Source: Paracerasibacillus soli (GTDB lineage: Bacteria; Bacillota; Bacilli; Bacillales; Amphibacillaceae). Taken from it: a stretch of DNA of 64,000 bases. Shown here in pieces: positions 38,157-48,180 of the stretch. The position numbers and the translations under genes are program-made. A model generated the notes under the pieces. The model was not told where the DNA came from, ran no database searches, and saw only the letters and a list, made by a program, of their open reading frames with translations. Location of the stretch: the NCBI RefSeq assembly GCF_034006335.1, contig NZ_JAWDIQ010000001.1. One strand, 5' to 3'. Within the stretch, counting starts at the first letter, position 1, and each line of letters begins with the position of its first letter.

Positions 38157-39050
38157 ATGACAAGTAAAGAGAGAAGCGCACAAATGGTGAATAGAATGGA
38201 AGATGTATTTCAGTGTCCACTCTGTAAAAGTCCAATAAAGGTAGTAGATTTAAAAAGCTTGATTTGTACAAACAATCATACATATGATTTTGCAAAACAA
38301 GGATATGTGAATATGATGGCGCGACCAGTGAAGAGCCATTATGATAAACAATTGTTTGCGGCAAGACATAAAATTATCGCCGAGAGTAAATTGTATACAG
38401 AGGTACATAAAAAGATTTCAGAAGTTATGAGGAAACATGTGAATGGTAAGGAAGAGTCTATTAGAATTTTCGATGCTGGTTGTGGAGAAGGTTCGCATTT
38501 ACAACAGATCGTGAACGAATGTAAAGATGATAAAATAACTGGAATTGGATTAGACATTTCAAAAGAAGGAATTGCATTAGCTGCGAGAAACCATAAAGAA
38601 TCAATGATTTGGCTTGTTGGTGATTTAGCAAGTTCACCATTTACAGATCAATCGCTTCAAACTGTATTAAATTTCCTTTCGCCTGCAAATTATAAAGAGT
38701 TTAAAAGAATTTTGGCCCCGGGTGGATTGATGATAAAGGTAGTTCCACGCACGCATTATCTAAAGGAATTGCGGGATGAGATATTCGGGAAGACTGATAA
38801 GGAATCGTATGAAAATGATAAAACTGTATCACTTTTTCAAACGCATTTTGATCTAGTGAACCAGATAAAACTAAACTATACAAAAAAGTTAAGTAAAGCA
38901 GAATTAATAAATTTAGTACATATGTCCCCACTTGCATGGAATTCGGATGAAGCAAAAATAGCAACATTTTTAAATCAAGATTTTAGAGATATTACAATTG
39001 ACTTAGACATTTTGGTTGGGATAAATAATGGAGAAAGCGAAAATAGGTGA
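38157..39050 (+). CDS. rlmA: 23S rRNA guanine-N1 methyltransferase, RlmA(II)-like
   Basis: A ~297-residue SAM methyltransferase. N-terminal zinc site: FQCPLCKSP then SLICTNNHTYDFAKQGYVNM, the RlmA hallmark; the SAM motif I is FDAGCGEGSHLQQI and LGGDLxxSPF-like WLVGDLASSPF, with FLSPANYKEFKRILAPGG. Gram-positive members methylate G748 of 23S rRNA (TlrB/RlmA(II)), affecting macrolide binding. ATG 38157 has TTAGGAAG before it. Intact. Confidence 0.88.
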   Translation: MTSKERSAQMVNRMEDVFQCPLCKSPIKVVDLKSLICTNNHTYDFAKQGYVNMMARPVKSHYDKQLFAARHKIIAESKLYTEVHKKISEVMRKHVNGKEESIRIFDAGCGEGSHLQQIVNECKDDKITGIGLDISKEGIALAARNHKESMIWLVGDLASSPFTDQSLQTVLNFLSPANYKEFKRILAPGGLMIKVVPRTHYLKELRDEIFGKTDKESYENDKTVSLFQTHFDLVNQIKLNYTKKLSKAELINLVHMSPLAWNSDEAKIATFLNQDFRDITIDLDILVGINNGESENR

Positions 39051-39134
39051 TCTAATCCCCTCTAACTAACGTTGAAGATGTGAGACGATGGCTATTTAAA
39101 TAGATATGTATTATAGAAGGACTTTTTAACGACG

Positions 39135-39163
39135 ATCTTTGTAATTAAACAAGGATTTTTTTT
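39135..39163 (+). terminator. Rho-independent terminator of rlmA
   Basis: ATCTTTGT pairs with ACAAGGAT around AATTA and is followed by a long T-run. Confidence 0.7.
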
Positions 39164-39440
39164 TATTGTAGATTTGTTGTAATGCGCAAAAGGGCTAGAT
39201 CTTAGCTCCAACAAAATGATGAAATATAAAGTAAATATTAAAACATTTGCTATAAGCTTAAAATATAAAAAATGTTTTCCGATATTAGGTTAAGTACCTA
39301 TATTTTATCTGTTAAAAGTACTGGAGTTACATGATAAGTATGAGGATAGGAAGGTTGTTGTCTGTCATTCTCCATGAGCCAATATATTTATTACGTTTCT
39401 CGCTTCATATTTCAAAAATAAAAAATGAGAGGTGTATCAA

Positions 39441-41134
39441 ATGAAAAGATTATTTCAATTAGATAGTATACGTAAAAAAATCATGTTTAGCTTTTCAATC
39501 GTATTAGTTTTAGTTTTCCTACTTGGTGGATATAATTATCTTGCGATTAAGGCGTTAAACAGTAATACGAGTGAAATTGTGGATCAACAACTTCCGCTTT
39601 TAATCTCAGATGAAAAGATTGCATTGGATATGGCAGAGAGAACGTCATTAGCGCGCGGATATTTACTATATGGGGATCCAGAAGTTGAAGAAGGAATTGA
39701 CAATTCAATTGAAGCTAGTATTCAGCTTGAAGAGGAAATCTTGAAACAAAGCAACTCTGAAAAAGTGAAGCAATTGATGGAAAAGAGAGGAATATGGGGA
39801 GAAAAATTAAATCAAGTATTTGAGCAATATGATACTGGAAATAAAGAAAAAGCTATGAAAATAATGACGGATGAGGTAAAGCCACTGGAAGATGAAATTC
39901 TTAGTGGTTTTAAAGAGATGACCTCCTTAAGGGAAACTGCTATTGCTAAGACAGGGAAGATGACGAAGAATTATGGAAGAGTTTCTTTAGGAATAGATAT
40001 AGCCATCACGATATTAGTATTTTACTTGCTGTTATTGTGTCGTTCAAAACTGCTAGAGTTATCTCAAAACCTATTAATGCTGTAAAAAACAAAATGAGAA
40101 CCATTGCCACTGGAAATCTTAGTGAGGAATTATTACAACTTCAATCTAATGATGAAATTGGTCAACTGGTAAATGCAACAAATGAAATGACAAAAAATAC
40201 GAGAACGTTATTAAATGAAATATATACAGTATCTGAAACTGTTTCAAGTCATAGTGAGGAATTGATGCAGTCTGCAAATGAAGTGAAGACGGGAACAGAA
40301 CAAGTTGCAATCACAATGGAGGAATTAGCGACAGGCTCTGAAACACAGGCGAATAGTGCAAGTGATTTAGCTTCGATTATGGGAACATTTATAAATAAAG
40401 TAGAAGAAGCGAATGAAAATGGAGATAGTATACAAGAAAATTCCAGTAGAGTACTAGATATGACGACGAATGGAAGCGAGCTTATGAGATCGTCAACGGA
40501 ACAAATGAAGAAGATAGATATTATCGTGAAAGATGCAGTAGAAAAGATGCAAAACCTTGATAAACAATCACAGGAGATTTCAAAGCTTGTTTTGGTTATT
40601 AAAGATGTTGCCGATCAAACAAATCTATTGGCCTTAAATGCGGCAATTGAAGCTGCTAGAGCAGGCGAGCATGGTAAAGGGTTTGCAGTTGTGGCTGAAG
40701 AGGTAAGGAAATTGGCCGAACAAGTTGCTTTGTCTGTTCAGGATATTACAAAGATTGTAGCAAATATACAGACTGATACGGACCTAGTTGCTAACTCACT
40801 AAATAATGGATATATCGAGGTTGAAAAGGGTACTACTCAAATTGAAACGACAGGCGAAACATTTAATGAAATTAGTTCAGCTGTTACGGAAATGGTACAA
40901 AGTATTCATAGCGTAACAAAGAATCTCTCTGAAATGGCGACTAATAGTCAGAAAATGAATGGGGCAATAGAAGAGATAGCATCTGTGTCAGAACAGGCTG
41001 CGGCTGGAGTTGAACAAACAGCGGCATCTGTACAGCAGGTTAACGGTTCAATGGATGAAGTAGCTGAAAGTTCTGGACAGCTATCTAATATGTCTGAGGA
41101 GTTAAATAATCTTGTAAGCAAATTTAAATTATAA
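39441..41134 (+). CDS. Methyl-accepting chemotaxis protein (one frameshift)
   Basis: A ~565-residue transmembrane chemoreceptor: N-terminal signal anchor (IMFSFSIVLVLVFLLGG), a four-helix-bundle ligand domain (residues ~35-185), second TM, HAMP (VISKPINAVKNKMRTIATGN) and a cytoplasmic signalling domain with the hairpin tip DQTNLLALNAAIEAARAGEH. One base is missing near 40035-40050, just at TM2. ATG 39441 follows GAGAGGTG. It signals to CheA/CheW to control motility; the ligand is unknown. Confidence 0.9.
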
Positions 41135-41428
41135 GAAATAGTTTAGAAAGATTGTGTTATTTAGCATTTACTTATATTAAACAGCAATTTGGCTGGTGTG
41201 AATACGGGATGAAGACCGGACTCATGCCTGCCAATTTTGCTTTGTATAAATAGTAACGATAGTAATACGTAATTTTAAACTCATTTAATGGTAAATCGCG
41301 ATAAAGTTAATTGATGCATATTCAAAGGCTTAACGAAACACTTCATACAAAAGAGGAATATCACAATTCATCTCAGTGCAAAAATAGGTACTGGTTTGTT
41401 TTCTATTCTAGTGTACAAATAGCGTATT
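41135..41428. other. Intergenic between convergent genes
   Basis: No gene. An imperfect hairpin near 41190-41240 (AATTTGGC with GCCAATTT) may end the chemoreceptor transcript. Confidence 0.4.
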
Positions 41429-42027
41429 TTATTTGTCTGGTGTTTTATGGATCACTTTAAAAAAGTGTGAGAAACCTTCATTTAAAAGAAACTCTAATAC
41501 TTGATTGACATGTGTTAAATCGACGGTGTCAGTATGAAGTAAGATTTGAAGAACCATCCCATCAATTCCCGCCATTGTCCAAGTTGCTACGGCCTTTGTG
41601 AGTGGGCCTTTTTGGCATTGTATGCCTGAACAAATATCGCTTCTAGTCGATTAATCCAATCCTCATATTTTTCCTTGAATTTATGCTGGAGTTCTTCATT
41701 ACCTAACATTGCTTCATGAGCTAAATAAAATTGTAGTCGATTTTCAGCATCCTTTTTAAAACGTTCTTGCATCCCCTCAAATATTTCTTGAATGATATTT
41801 TGTAACTCATCTTCAAGTGAAACAGTTGCAATTCTTTTTATTTCACTTAGACCTTCGTCCATCACGTCATATAAAATTGCTTCTTTTGAGCTGTAATAAT
41901 GATAAATGGCACCCGTACTTACGCCAGCCTGTTCAGCGATACCACGGATTGTTGCGCCTTGAATACCATGTTCAATAATGATCGTTCTTGCAGCTTCTAA
42001 AATTTTTGTTTTGCCATCTATGCTCAT
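41429..42027 (-). CDS. TetR-family regulator (one frameshift)
   Basis: A ~199-residue TetR protein: HTH at residues ~8-54 (ILEAARTIIIEHGIQGATIR, GVSTGAIYHYYSSKEAI). Near 41610 a shift cuts the C-terminus; in the second frame AVATWTMAGIDGMVLQILLH and EFLLNEGFSHFFKVIHKTPD follow to the stop at 41429-41431, matching the usual length. It is divergent from the DUF5692 gene, with a 26-bp palindrome between them. Confidence 0.85.
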
Positions 42028-42154
42028 ATTATTGCTCCTCCCTATGTATGATAATTCATTATATCACAAACAAGCAAAATGATTTTACGGAAGGACTAGA
42101 GCCAGCTTCACGGGCAATTGACAGTAACAGAAAAGTTTGTTATACTTTTCACAA

Positions 42155-42180
42155 GGACATACCGAACGTTCGTTATGTCC
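42155..42180. promoter_or_regulatory. 26-bp palindrome, likely TetR operator
   Basis: GGACATA (42155-42161) and TATGTCC (42174-42180) flank the core CGAACGTTCG, giving a 26-base dyad with one mismatched pair. It lies between tetR and the divergent membrane-protein gene, close to the latter's promoter region. Confidence 0.75.
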
Positions 42181-42277
42181 ATGAAATACTCGTTACTTTA
42201 TATTTGCAATTTTATTTTTGTATGACTTGTCTCGTCTTAGCTTTGAAAATTACATAAAATGAAAGGAGAGGTATGTC

Positions 42278-43224
42278 ATGTTCTTTTTTGAATCAATTCC
42301 TTGGTACAACGTTTTAATGTGGTTTGTCGTCTTTGGTCTACTTATCGGTTTAAATGAAGTTGTTCGTGCAAGTAAGTGGGGAGCGTACTTATGTTCATGG
42401 TTTTGCCGGTCATATTAACACCTATTTGGTACTTTATGGCAGAATCTGAACTTACCTCATGGTTCCATTGGGTAAAAGTTTATTCAGCATTAGCTGGATG
42501 TTTGATCTATATGGTAATTCGATTTACAAATTTTCATAAAAAACATCCATGGTACCTTGTTCTCGTTCCGGCAATATTAGCAATTAATATTGCAGAAGCA
42601 GTTATCCGTGAATTTCAAGTTGGTGTGATGGGGTTTGAAGGAATAGTAGATGGCATGTATTATATCTCGGGTGGTTGGAATTATGTTAATGCGATTGCCG
42701 GAATCTTAAACCTTCTATTAATATGTGGTTGGGTTGGAATATTTGCAACTTCAGGTAAGAAAAAAGATATGCTATGGCCTGACCAAACAAAATTATGGAT
42801 TATTGCGTATGGTGCTTGGAATATCGCTTATGTTTACGCATGTGCACCAGGAAATGCTTTTTATTCAGGGGTTGCTTTAAATATAGCTGCTACCGTACCA
42901 GCACTTCTATGGGCAAAAGGTACTTGGATGCAAAACCGTGCGCAAACACTTGCCTTTTGGATGATGTGGGTAATGACTATGCCATACTTTTTTGCAGTGG
43001 GAAGTACATTTAATGTGAGTGTTTCCTATAATCCTGCAGCAAACTGGACAATTGCACTAATAAGTTTAGCATTAAACGTAGTCCTTGCTGTATGGCAAGT
43101 TACACGGATTGTTAAATATCGACTCCATCCTTTGAAAGACGAACTATGGAAAGATACAAAGGAATACCAGGAGATTGCAGCATTACGTGAGGAACCAATG
43201 AATGAAAGCGCTACTGTTGGTTAG
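42278..43224 (+). CDS. DUF5692-like multi-pass membrane protein (one frameshift)
   Basis: A ~315-residue membrane protein with about nine segments and many Trp/Tyr residues. It starts MFFFESIPWYNVLMWFVVFG at ATG 42278 after AAAGGAGAGG; one G is missing near 42380, after which the frame continues MFMVLPVILTPIWYFMAESE. Other conserved-looking parts are SGGWNYVNAIAGILNLLL and AYGAWNIAYVYACAPGNAFY. Role unknown; its TetR neighbour and palindrome suggest inducible expression. Confidence 0.7.
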
Positions 43225-43272
43225 TATAGGGATCCATCTCATGATATAAATACAATAATATTTGTTAAACAT

Positions 43273-43311
43273 AAAATAGGGATGATACCACTCAAGCTTC
43301 ATCCCTATTTT
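43273..43311 (+). terminator. Rho-independent terminator
   Basis: A perfect 13-bp stem (43273-43285 with 43299-43311) between the convergent DUF5692 and maf genes; works in both directions. Confidence 0.85.
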
Positions 43312-43372
43312 AATATATGCGTGTTTATGTCAGCACAAATAAAAAGTCAAAAGTAATGGCCAGTTTCATTTC

Positions 43373-43948
43373 TTAATTCAAGGAATACACATCAAATTTT
43401 CTTAACTCTCTTGTGACTCGTGAAATCGGTAATCCGACAACATTATAGTAATCTCCGACGATTTGTTTTACAAACAATGCTCCCAAACTTTGAATACCAT
43501 ATGCACCAGCTTTGTCGTATGGTTCTTCTGAGGAGACGTATTTTTCTATTTCACCTTTTTCTAATGGCCAAAACTCAACCTTGGTTCGTTCTACGAAAGT
43601 TAATTCATCCGTAATCGAACGGATTGTGACCCCAGTGTATACATCGTGTACATTTCCACTTAAAGAAGCAAGCATTTGTATAGCTTCTTTTTTATTCTTC
43701 GGCTTGCCATATATTTGTTGATTGAATGAGACAACAGTATCAGCTGAAAGTATGACTTCTTGATCATCCATAAATGATACTTCCCGCCCTTTTAACATTG
43801 CTAACTGTGTTACTTTATCTGTAAGAATATTTGTTGTAATTTGGGATTCATTTGTATCTGCCTTTCTCACTGTAAAGGGAATCTGCGCTTGATTCAAAAG
43901 TTCTTGTCTTCTTGGTGAAGAAGATGCAAGGATAAGCTTTTTTGCCAA
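43373..43948 (-). CDS. maf: Maf-family nucleotide pyrophosphatase
   Basis: A ~191-residue Maf protein: LILASSSPRRQELLNQAQIP at the N-terminus, ILSADTVVSFNQQIYGKPKN with the catalytic Asp, SLSGNVHDVYTGVTI, and EPYDKAGAYGIQSLGALFV. Maf hydrolyses non-canonical or dTTP/UTP nucleotides and limits septation. TTG 43948 is chosen because AAGGAGGAA is 7 bases upstream; the ATG seven codons earlier overlaps that site. Intact. Confidence 0.92.
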   Translation of the reverse strand: MAKKLILASSSPRRQELLNQAQIPFTVRKADTNESQITTNILTDKVTQLAMLKGREVSFMDDQEVILSADTVVSFNQQIYGKPKNKKEAIQMLASLSGNVHDVYTGVTIRSITDELTFVERTKVEFWPLEKGEIEKYVSSEEPYDKAGAYGIQSLGALFVKQIVGDYYNVVGLPISRVTRELRKFDVYSLN

Positions 43949-44047
43949 AAATATTTCCTCCTTACGCATTTAAATACTTTAATTTTATATTCATATGATA
44001 ATGATAGCAAATAATCCTTTGTAAAGGAGGAAGGGATAACAAAAGAT

Positions 44048-44085
44048 GCGCCCTTATTGTAAGTTGTTTCTCACAATGAGGACGC
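44048..44085 (-). terminator. Hairpin terminator of the MBL-DUF3006 operon
   Basis: A 13-bp stem with two mismatches (44048-44060 with 44073-44085); on the minus strand followed by ATCTTTTGTT, downstream of DUF3006. Confidence 0.6.
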
Positions 44086-44181
44086 AGTTAGAGCAAATTT
44101 ACATATTTTATTGAAAAGCCGTTTACAATCATGCTAGTTCCAATGCATGGGCATAATTGAAACGCTGATGGAAGTCTATTA

Positions 44182-44394
44182 TCAATCTTCCCATACCTCG
44201 TCCATTAGCTCTTCAATTTCCTTCCGGCGTTTTTCTGTTTCATCTTTTAATATGCTAACATGTTCACCTTTTATTTCTACAATATCGCCTACGGAAGTAT
44301 TTTTTGGAAAAAGTGACTTAGGAAAATCATTCGTCACCCCATCAATTTCAACCACAACAATATTGCCTTCGAAACGATCAATGATTCCTTTCAA
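44182..44394 (-). CDS. DUF3006-family small protein
   Basis: A 70-residue protein MKGIIDRFEGNIVVVEIDG, then FPKSLFPKNTSVGDIVEIKG, the pattern of DUF3006: a small beta barrel plus acidic helix. It follows the secreted MBL-fold gene by 12 bases. This pair recurs in Firmicutes, so DUF3006 probably helps or controls the hydrolase. Biochemical function unknown. Confidence 0.85.
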   Translation of the reverse strand: MKGIIDRFEGNIVVVEIDGVTNDFPKSLFPKNTSVGDIVEIKGEHVSILKDETEKRRKEIEELMDEVWED

Positions 44395-44406
44395 AATTTC
44401 TCCCTC

Positions 44407-45561
44407 CTATTTTGGTACGAAAGAAGTTTGCGTTTTGTATGTTTTTCCTTTGTATTTAGCTGAAATGTCAATTTTTACTTTATAACCTTTTGCCGCTCGG
44501 CTAATTTTAACAGGTAAATCTTTTCCAACCTTTCCATTATAAGTAGTTTTGGTACTCTTATAATGAAAAGTAGCTTTATATGCTGTCCCTTTTGGTAACC
44601 CTTTTGTCGTAACATGGATTGTGCTGTATTGCTTAGGTTTAGTTGTATTTAAACTTGCTGTTAATTTATATTGCGCAACTTTTGCTGGAGCTGGCTTACT
44701 ACTTTTGGATGTTGGTTTTTTATTAAACTTGAGCGTCTTTCCATTTGTAGTTGCAATGATTGTTCCCTGTTTATCCGTTCGCAATACTTTTATTTTGGAC
44801 TTTTCCAATCTCTTTAATACCGTTGAAGTTGGATGACCATACTTATTGCCTTTTCCAACGCTAATGATTGCATAAGTAGGTTTTACTGCTTTCAGTAATG
44901 ACGAACTAGTTGATGTTTTAGCCCCGTGGTGGCCAACTTTTATGACATCTGCTTTTAATGTTTGTTTTGATTTTACCATATCGGTTTCTGACTTAGTTTC
45001 GGCATCCCCAGTAAATAAAAAGGATTTTTTGCCATAAGTCACATGTAAAACTGCACTCCAATTATTTAAATCATTTTTAGCGTAAGTTTTAACGGGTGCG
45101 ACAAATTTTGCATTTACGCCTTTTAAAGGTATTTTTACCCCCTTTTTAGCTGTTTTAATTTTAAGACCTTCTTTTTTTACAGCAGTTAAAAATTCTTTAT
45201 ACACTTTTGTAGTATGGCTTACTTTTGGTGCATAGACTGATTTTACTTTAAAAGCCCGTAAAATATCATCTAGACCACCTATATGATCGGCGTCTGGATG
45301 TGTTGCAATCATGACGTCAATTTTTTTCACCTTTTGCTTTTTAAGATAAGAAACGACCTTACTACCATTTTTATTCCCACCATCAATGATAATGTTTTGC
45401 CCTGCAGCTGTTTTTATGTAAATGGCGTCTCCCTGTCCAACATCGATAAAATGTACTTTCATTTCTTTCGTTGCGGCTTGAGTAGTAGGTACAGAACCAT
45501 TTAATATAAGTATAATTGCTAAAAAAAGGGCTGATGTAAATTTAAATATTTTTGCTTTCAT
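44407..45561 (-). CDS. Secreted ComEC-like metallo-beta-lactamase-fold hydrolase
   Basis: A 384-residue protein with a signal peptide (residues ~1-29, cleavage near TTQAA) followed by an MBL domain: FIDVGQGDAIYIKT, ATHPDADHIGGLDD (HxHxDH-like HPDADH), FLFTGDAETKSE and VGHHGAKTSTS, the pattern of the extracytoplasmic ComEC/Rec2 C-terminal domain. Residues ~285-384 form a Lys-rich beta-sandwich-like tail. It may act as an extracellular nuclease or phosphodiesterase; the substrate is unproven. Confidence 0.87.
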   Translation of the reverse strand: MKAKIFKFTSALFLAIILILNGSVPTTQAATKEMKVHFIDVGQGDAIYIKTAAGQNIIIDGGNKNGSKVVSYLKKQKVKKIDVMIATHPDADHIGGLDDILRAFKVKSVYAPKVSHTTKVYKEFLTAVKKEGLKIKTAKKGVKIPLKGVNAKFVAPVKTYAKNDLNNWSAVLHVTYGKKSFLFTGDAETKSETDMVKSKQTLKADVIKVGHHGAKTSTSSSLLKAVKPTYAIISVGKGNKYGHPTSTVLKRLEKSKIKVLRTDKQGTIIATTNGKTLKFNKKPTSKSSKPAPAKVAQYKLTASLNTTKPKQYSTIHVTTKGLPKGTAYKATFHYKSTKTTYNGKVGKDLPVKISRAAKGYKVKIDISAKYKGKTYKTQTSFVPK

Positions 45562-45823
45562 CTATTCTCCTCCTGTCTTCTAAAGTAATTTTACTCCTTT
45601 CTCCATGAGAATTATATAACTTTTTTATTGAAAACAGGATTTTTTTACTAGGAATCTCCTCCCCCTTACGCAAAATATTATGCCTTATATAAAAATACTG
45701 AATAAGGTATTAAGGATATATGATAAAATGTTAATAGAATCTGAAGGATATTTTGGAATTGATACCAATGCAAGCGCGGTATGAATGAAACAAACGAATG
45801 AATAGGGAGCGAGAGGATAGCAA

Positions 45824-46180
45824 ATGGAATTTAAAATTAATCAAGCCGTATCATCTAAAGTAACGTTTCCTTTGCGAGGGCAAGCATATTTGCAAGTGAA
45901 TGGAAAAATAACAACATAAAAATTCAAATAGATAGTAAATCAAAGATCAAAATTTCCTCGAGATCCTTTGAAATGGGCGAGATAGAAGAAATACAGCAAG
46001 TGAAAAGTATATCTGGTGATGAAACATTAAGTGTAACTGTTGATGGGAACTTTATGAAAGAGGCTTTAAAAGCAATAAAGAAAGAAGAGGTCAGTTTAGG
46101 TTTAGGTGGTTCCATGCGACCTATTTTATTACGGCCAATTGGAGATGAGTCGCATATTCAACTCATTTCTCCTGTTAGGT
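45824..46180 (+). pseudogene. DNA polymerase III beta-clamp (dnaN) paralogue remnant
   Basis: After GAGCGAGAGG and ATG 45824 the sequence reads MEFKINQAVSSKVTFPLRG, clamp-N-terminus-like, then a shift near 45915 and clamp domain III: NIKIQIDSKSKIKISS, LSVTVDGNFMKEALKAIKKE, SMRPILLRPIGDESHIQLIS, PVRS. The last residue or two are replaced by a dispersed repeat. At ~118 codons against ~375, most of domains I-II is deleted. Not the genomic dnaN. Confidence 0.7.
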
Positions 46181-46184
46181 CTCC

Positions 46185-46290
46185 AGTGGGAAAAGTACGA
46201 GTCTCGAGACCCCACAGCGAACGTTTTTTGTGAGCGAGGAGGATTGAGCAGTGCCCACGGGAAGCGTCCGCCTGGAATGAAAGGTAGGGG
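46185..46290 (+). repeat. GC-rich dispersed intergenic repeat of bacilli
   Basis: This ~105-base block (GGGAAAAGTACGAGTCTCGA, GACCCCACAGCGAAC, GAGCGAGGAGGATTGAGCAG, CGGGAAGCGTCCGCCTGGAA) is much more GC-rich than its surroundings. It resembles the dispersed repeat of many Bacillaceae genomes (GGGAAAAGCGAGT, GAGACCCCGCAGGAGCG, GAGGAGGCTC, CGGAAAGCG, CCTGGAGCG). It joins the dnaN remnant at its last codons, as if inserted there. Only one copy is in the window. Confidence 0.7.
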
Positions 46291-46365
46291 GTTACAAGGA
46301 AGTTAGAAAAGAAGAAAAGATAAGCCAAAAACAAGGCTCAAATATAATATACGAGGAGTAACGTC

Positions 46366-47433
46366 ATGCTAAATAATATCATAACGGAACAATTGAAAAT
46401 AACATATCCAATCATACAAGCACCGATGGCTGGGGGTATTACAACTTCAAAGTTAGTCGCGGAAGTTTCAAATGCAGGCGGTTTAGGTATGGTTGGAGCA
46501 GGCTATATGACACCCGCTCAGATACGGGAGCAAATGAGGGAAATAAAAACATTAACAAGTAAGTCATTCGGAGTAAATTTATTTGTTCCGAGTGAATTTG
46601 ATATGGTAGAAGATGAAGTGAATTTCTCAAATCATGTACTCCATCCTATTCGTGAGCAATTGCAACTCGGAAATAATAAAACGACACCATTATCCGATTT
46701 TCAAGAAGTACGTCAAAAGTTTTATGAACAAGTACGTGTTGTAATAGAGGAACGTGTTCCAATTTGCTCTTTTACTTTTGGTATTCCTTCTGAAGAAATC
46801 ATAGCTGAATTAAAAAAACACAACATTATTTTAATTGGCACCGCCTGTACTGTTCAAGAGGCACAAGTAATCGAAAAAAGTGGGTTTGATATTGTCGTTG
46901 TACAGGGAAGTGAAGCGGGTGGTCATCGAGGGGATTTTATAAAGGAAGGTGAGGGATCAATCGGTCTCATGTCAATGATTCCACAAGTAGTTGATCATGT
47001 AAACATTCCTGTTATTGCAGCTGGTGGAATCATGGACGGAAGAGGTCTAATTGCTGCACACTGCCTTGGTGCAAAGGCTGTTCAAATGGGAACGGCATTT
47101 TTAACTTGTATAGAAAGTGGGGCAAACGAGAATCATAAGGCTGCTATTCTTCAGGCTAAAGAAGATCAAACTGTTTTAACACGTTCATTTTCAGGTAAAT
47201 GGGCTAGAGGAATAGAAAATAAATTTATCCATGATATGAGAGAACACGAATCGCTTTTCCCAAGTTTTCCTATTCAAAATGACTTAACCAAAGATATTAG
47301 GAAAGCTGCAAGTACAAAAAATAACCAAGCCTTTATGTCCCTTTGGTCAGGGCAAAGTCCTAGATTAGCAAAGAGTTATGCAGCTAAACGACTAATAGAA
47401 GATATAATGGCAGAAGCAAAGGAATTAATATAA
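46366..47433 (+). CDS. Nitronate monooxygenase
   Basis: A 355-residue FMN TIM-barrel enzyme of the 2-nitropropane dioxygenase family: PIIQAPMAGGITTSKLVAEV, GGLGMVGAGYMT, FGVNLFVP, VVVQGSEAGGHRGDF with the catalytic His, and IPVIAAGGIMDGRGLIAAHC and LGAKAVQMGTAFL for FMN phosphate binding. It detoxifies propionate 3-nitronate-type compounds. TACGAGGAG precedes ATG 46366. Intact; convergent with an operon of flavin reductases. Confidence 0.92.
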   Translation: MLNNIITEQLKITYPIIQAPMAGGITTSKLVAEVSNAGGLGMVGAGYMTPAQIREQMREIKTLTSKSFGVNLFVPSEFDMVEDEVNFSNHVLHPIREQLQLGNNKTTPLSDFQEVRQKFYEQVRVVIEERVPICSFTFGIPSEEIIAELKKHNIILIGTACTVQEAQVIEKSGFDIVVVQGSEAGGHRGDFIKEGEGSIGLMSMIPQVVDHVNIPVIAAGGIMDGRGLIAAHCLGAKAVQMGTAFLTCIESGANENHKAAILQAKEDQTVLTRSFSGKWARGIENKFIHDMREHESLFPSFPIQNDLTKDIRKAASTKNNQAFMSLWSGQSPRLAKSYAAKRLIEDIMAEAKELI

Positions 47434-47460
47434 ATCGAGGATAATAGATTACTTTTACAT

Positions 47461-47523
47461 AAAAAACCACCCAGCACAGTGAGGTAATGAAACTGTACCT
47501 CAAAAAAGTTCAGGGTGGTTTTT
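47461..47523. terminator. Terminator between convergent flavoenzyme genes
   Basis: AAAAACCACCC pairs with GGGTGGTTTTT with partial internal pairing (GAGGTA..TACCTC); T-runs on both strands make it bidirectional. Confidence 0.8.
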
Positions 47524-47563
47524 CTTTATTCTAAGTTTAAAATTTGTGTTCTAACAAATTGGC

Positions 47564-48109
47564 TTACTTCGCTTGTTTTTCATACCAAGCGATGAAATTA
47601 TTTACGACAGTATCTAAGAATTGAATAGTAGGCTCATGGGTTAATTGGCCTGCCTCATCCATTTTCTCATGTACAAGTCCAAGGTACACTTCATTTCCAG
47701 GTAGAAGTGGAGAGGAAACACCTGCAGAGAATAAAATATCACGTAAATGCTGTTGCGCACGGACTGTTCCTAGTAAACCCATTGATGCACCTACAATCCA
47801 TGAAGGTTTACCAATCATCACTTTGTCAATACGGGATAGCCAATCGATGGCATTTTTTAATACTCCCGGAATAGAGTAGTTGTATTCTGGTGTTAGCCAT
47901 AGTACAGCATCTGCTTCTTTTACTTTTGTCTTAAATGCAGTTACAGTTGCAGGTGGATTTAGTTCCATATCTTGATCATAAAATGGTAGATCCTTAATGT
48001 CTGCAATTTCAACTTCAATTTTTTCTTGATATCTATTTTGGATATATTGTGCTAATTTCAGGTTATAAGATTCTTTACGTATACTTCCTACAATTGCTAC
48101 TATTTTCAT
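47564..48109 (-). CDS. NADPH-dependent FMN reductase
   Basis: A 181-residue flavodoxin-fold reductase: KIVAIVGSIRKESYNLKLAQ (FMN phosphate loop), ADAVLWLTPEYNYSIPGVLK and NAIDWLSR, the classical FMN_red motif. It reduces quinones, azo dyes or free flavin with NADPH. Last gene of the leftward operon starting at the MarR gene 51244. Intact. Confidence 0.9.
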   Translation of the reverse strand: MKIVAIVGSIRKESYNLKLAQYIQNRYQEKIEVEIADIKDLPFYDQDMELNPPATVTAFKTKVKEADAVLWLTPEYNYSIPGVLKNAIDWLSRIDKVMIGKPSWIVGASMGLLGTVRAQQHLRDILFSAGVSSPLLPGNEVYLGLVHEKMDEAGQLTHEPTIQFLDTVVNNFIAWYEKQAK

Positions 48110-48180
48110 GGTGTAATTCCTCCAATATGATGGTTTTTTTGTTTGTTTTTTGTAAAAAAGAGTGACAGATTTCTTGTTAT

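Noticed and set aside
41988..42257. 89-codon plus-strand frame across the tetR/DUF5692 gap
   Set aside because: It overlaps the tetR start and the palindromic operator, and has no RBS or family.
44147..44485. 112-codon plus-strand frame over DUF3006
   Set aside because: Ser-rich shadow of DUF3006 and the end of the MBL gene.
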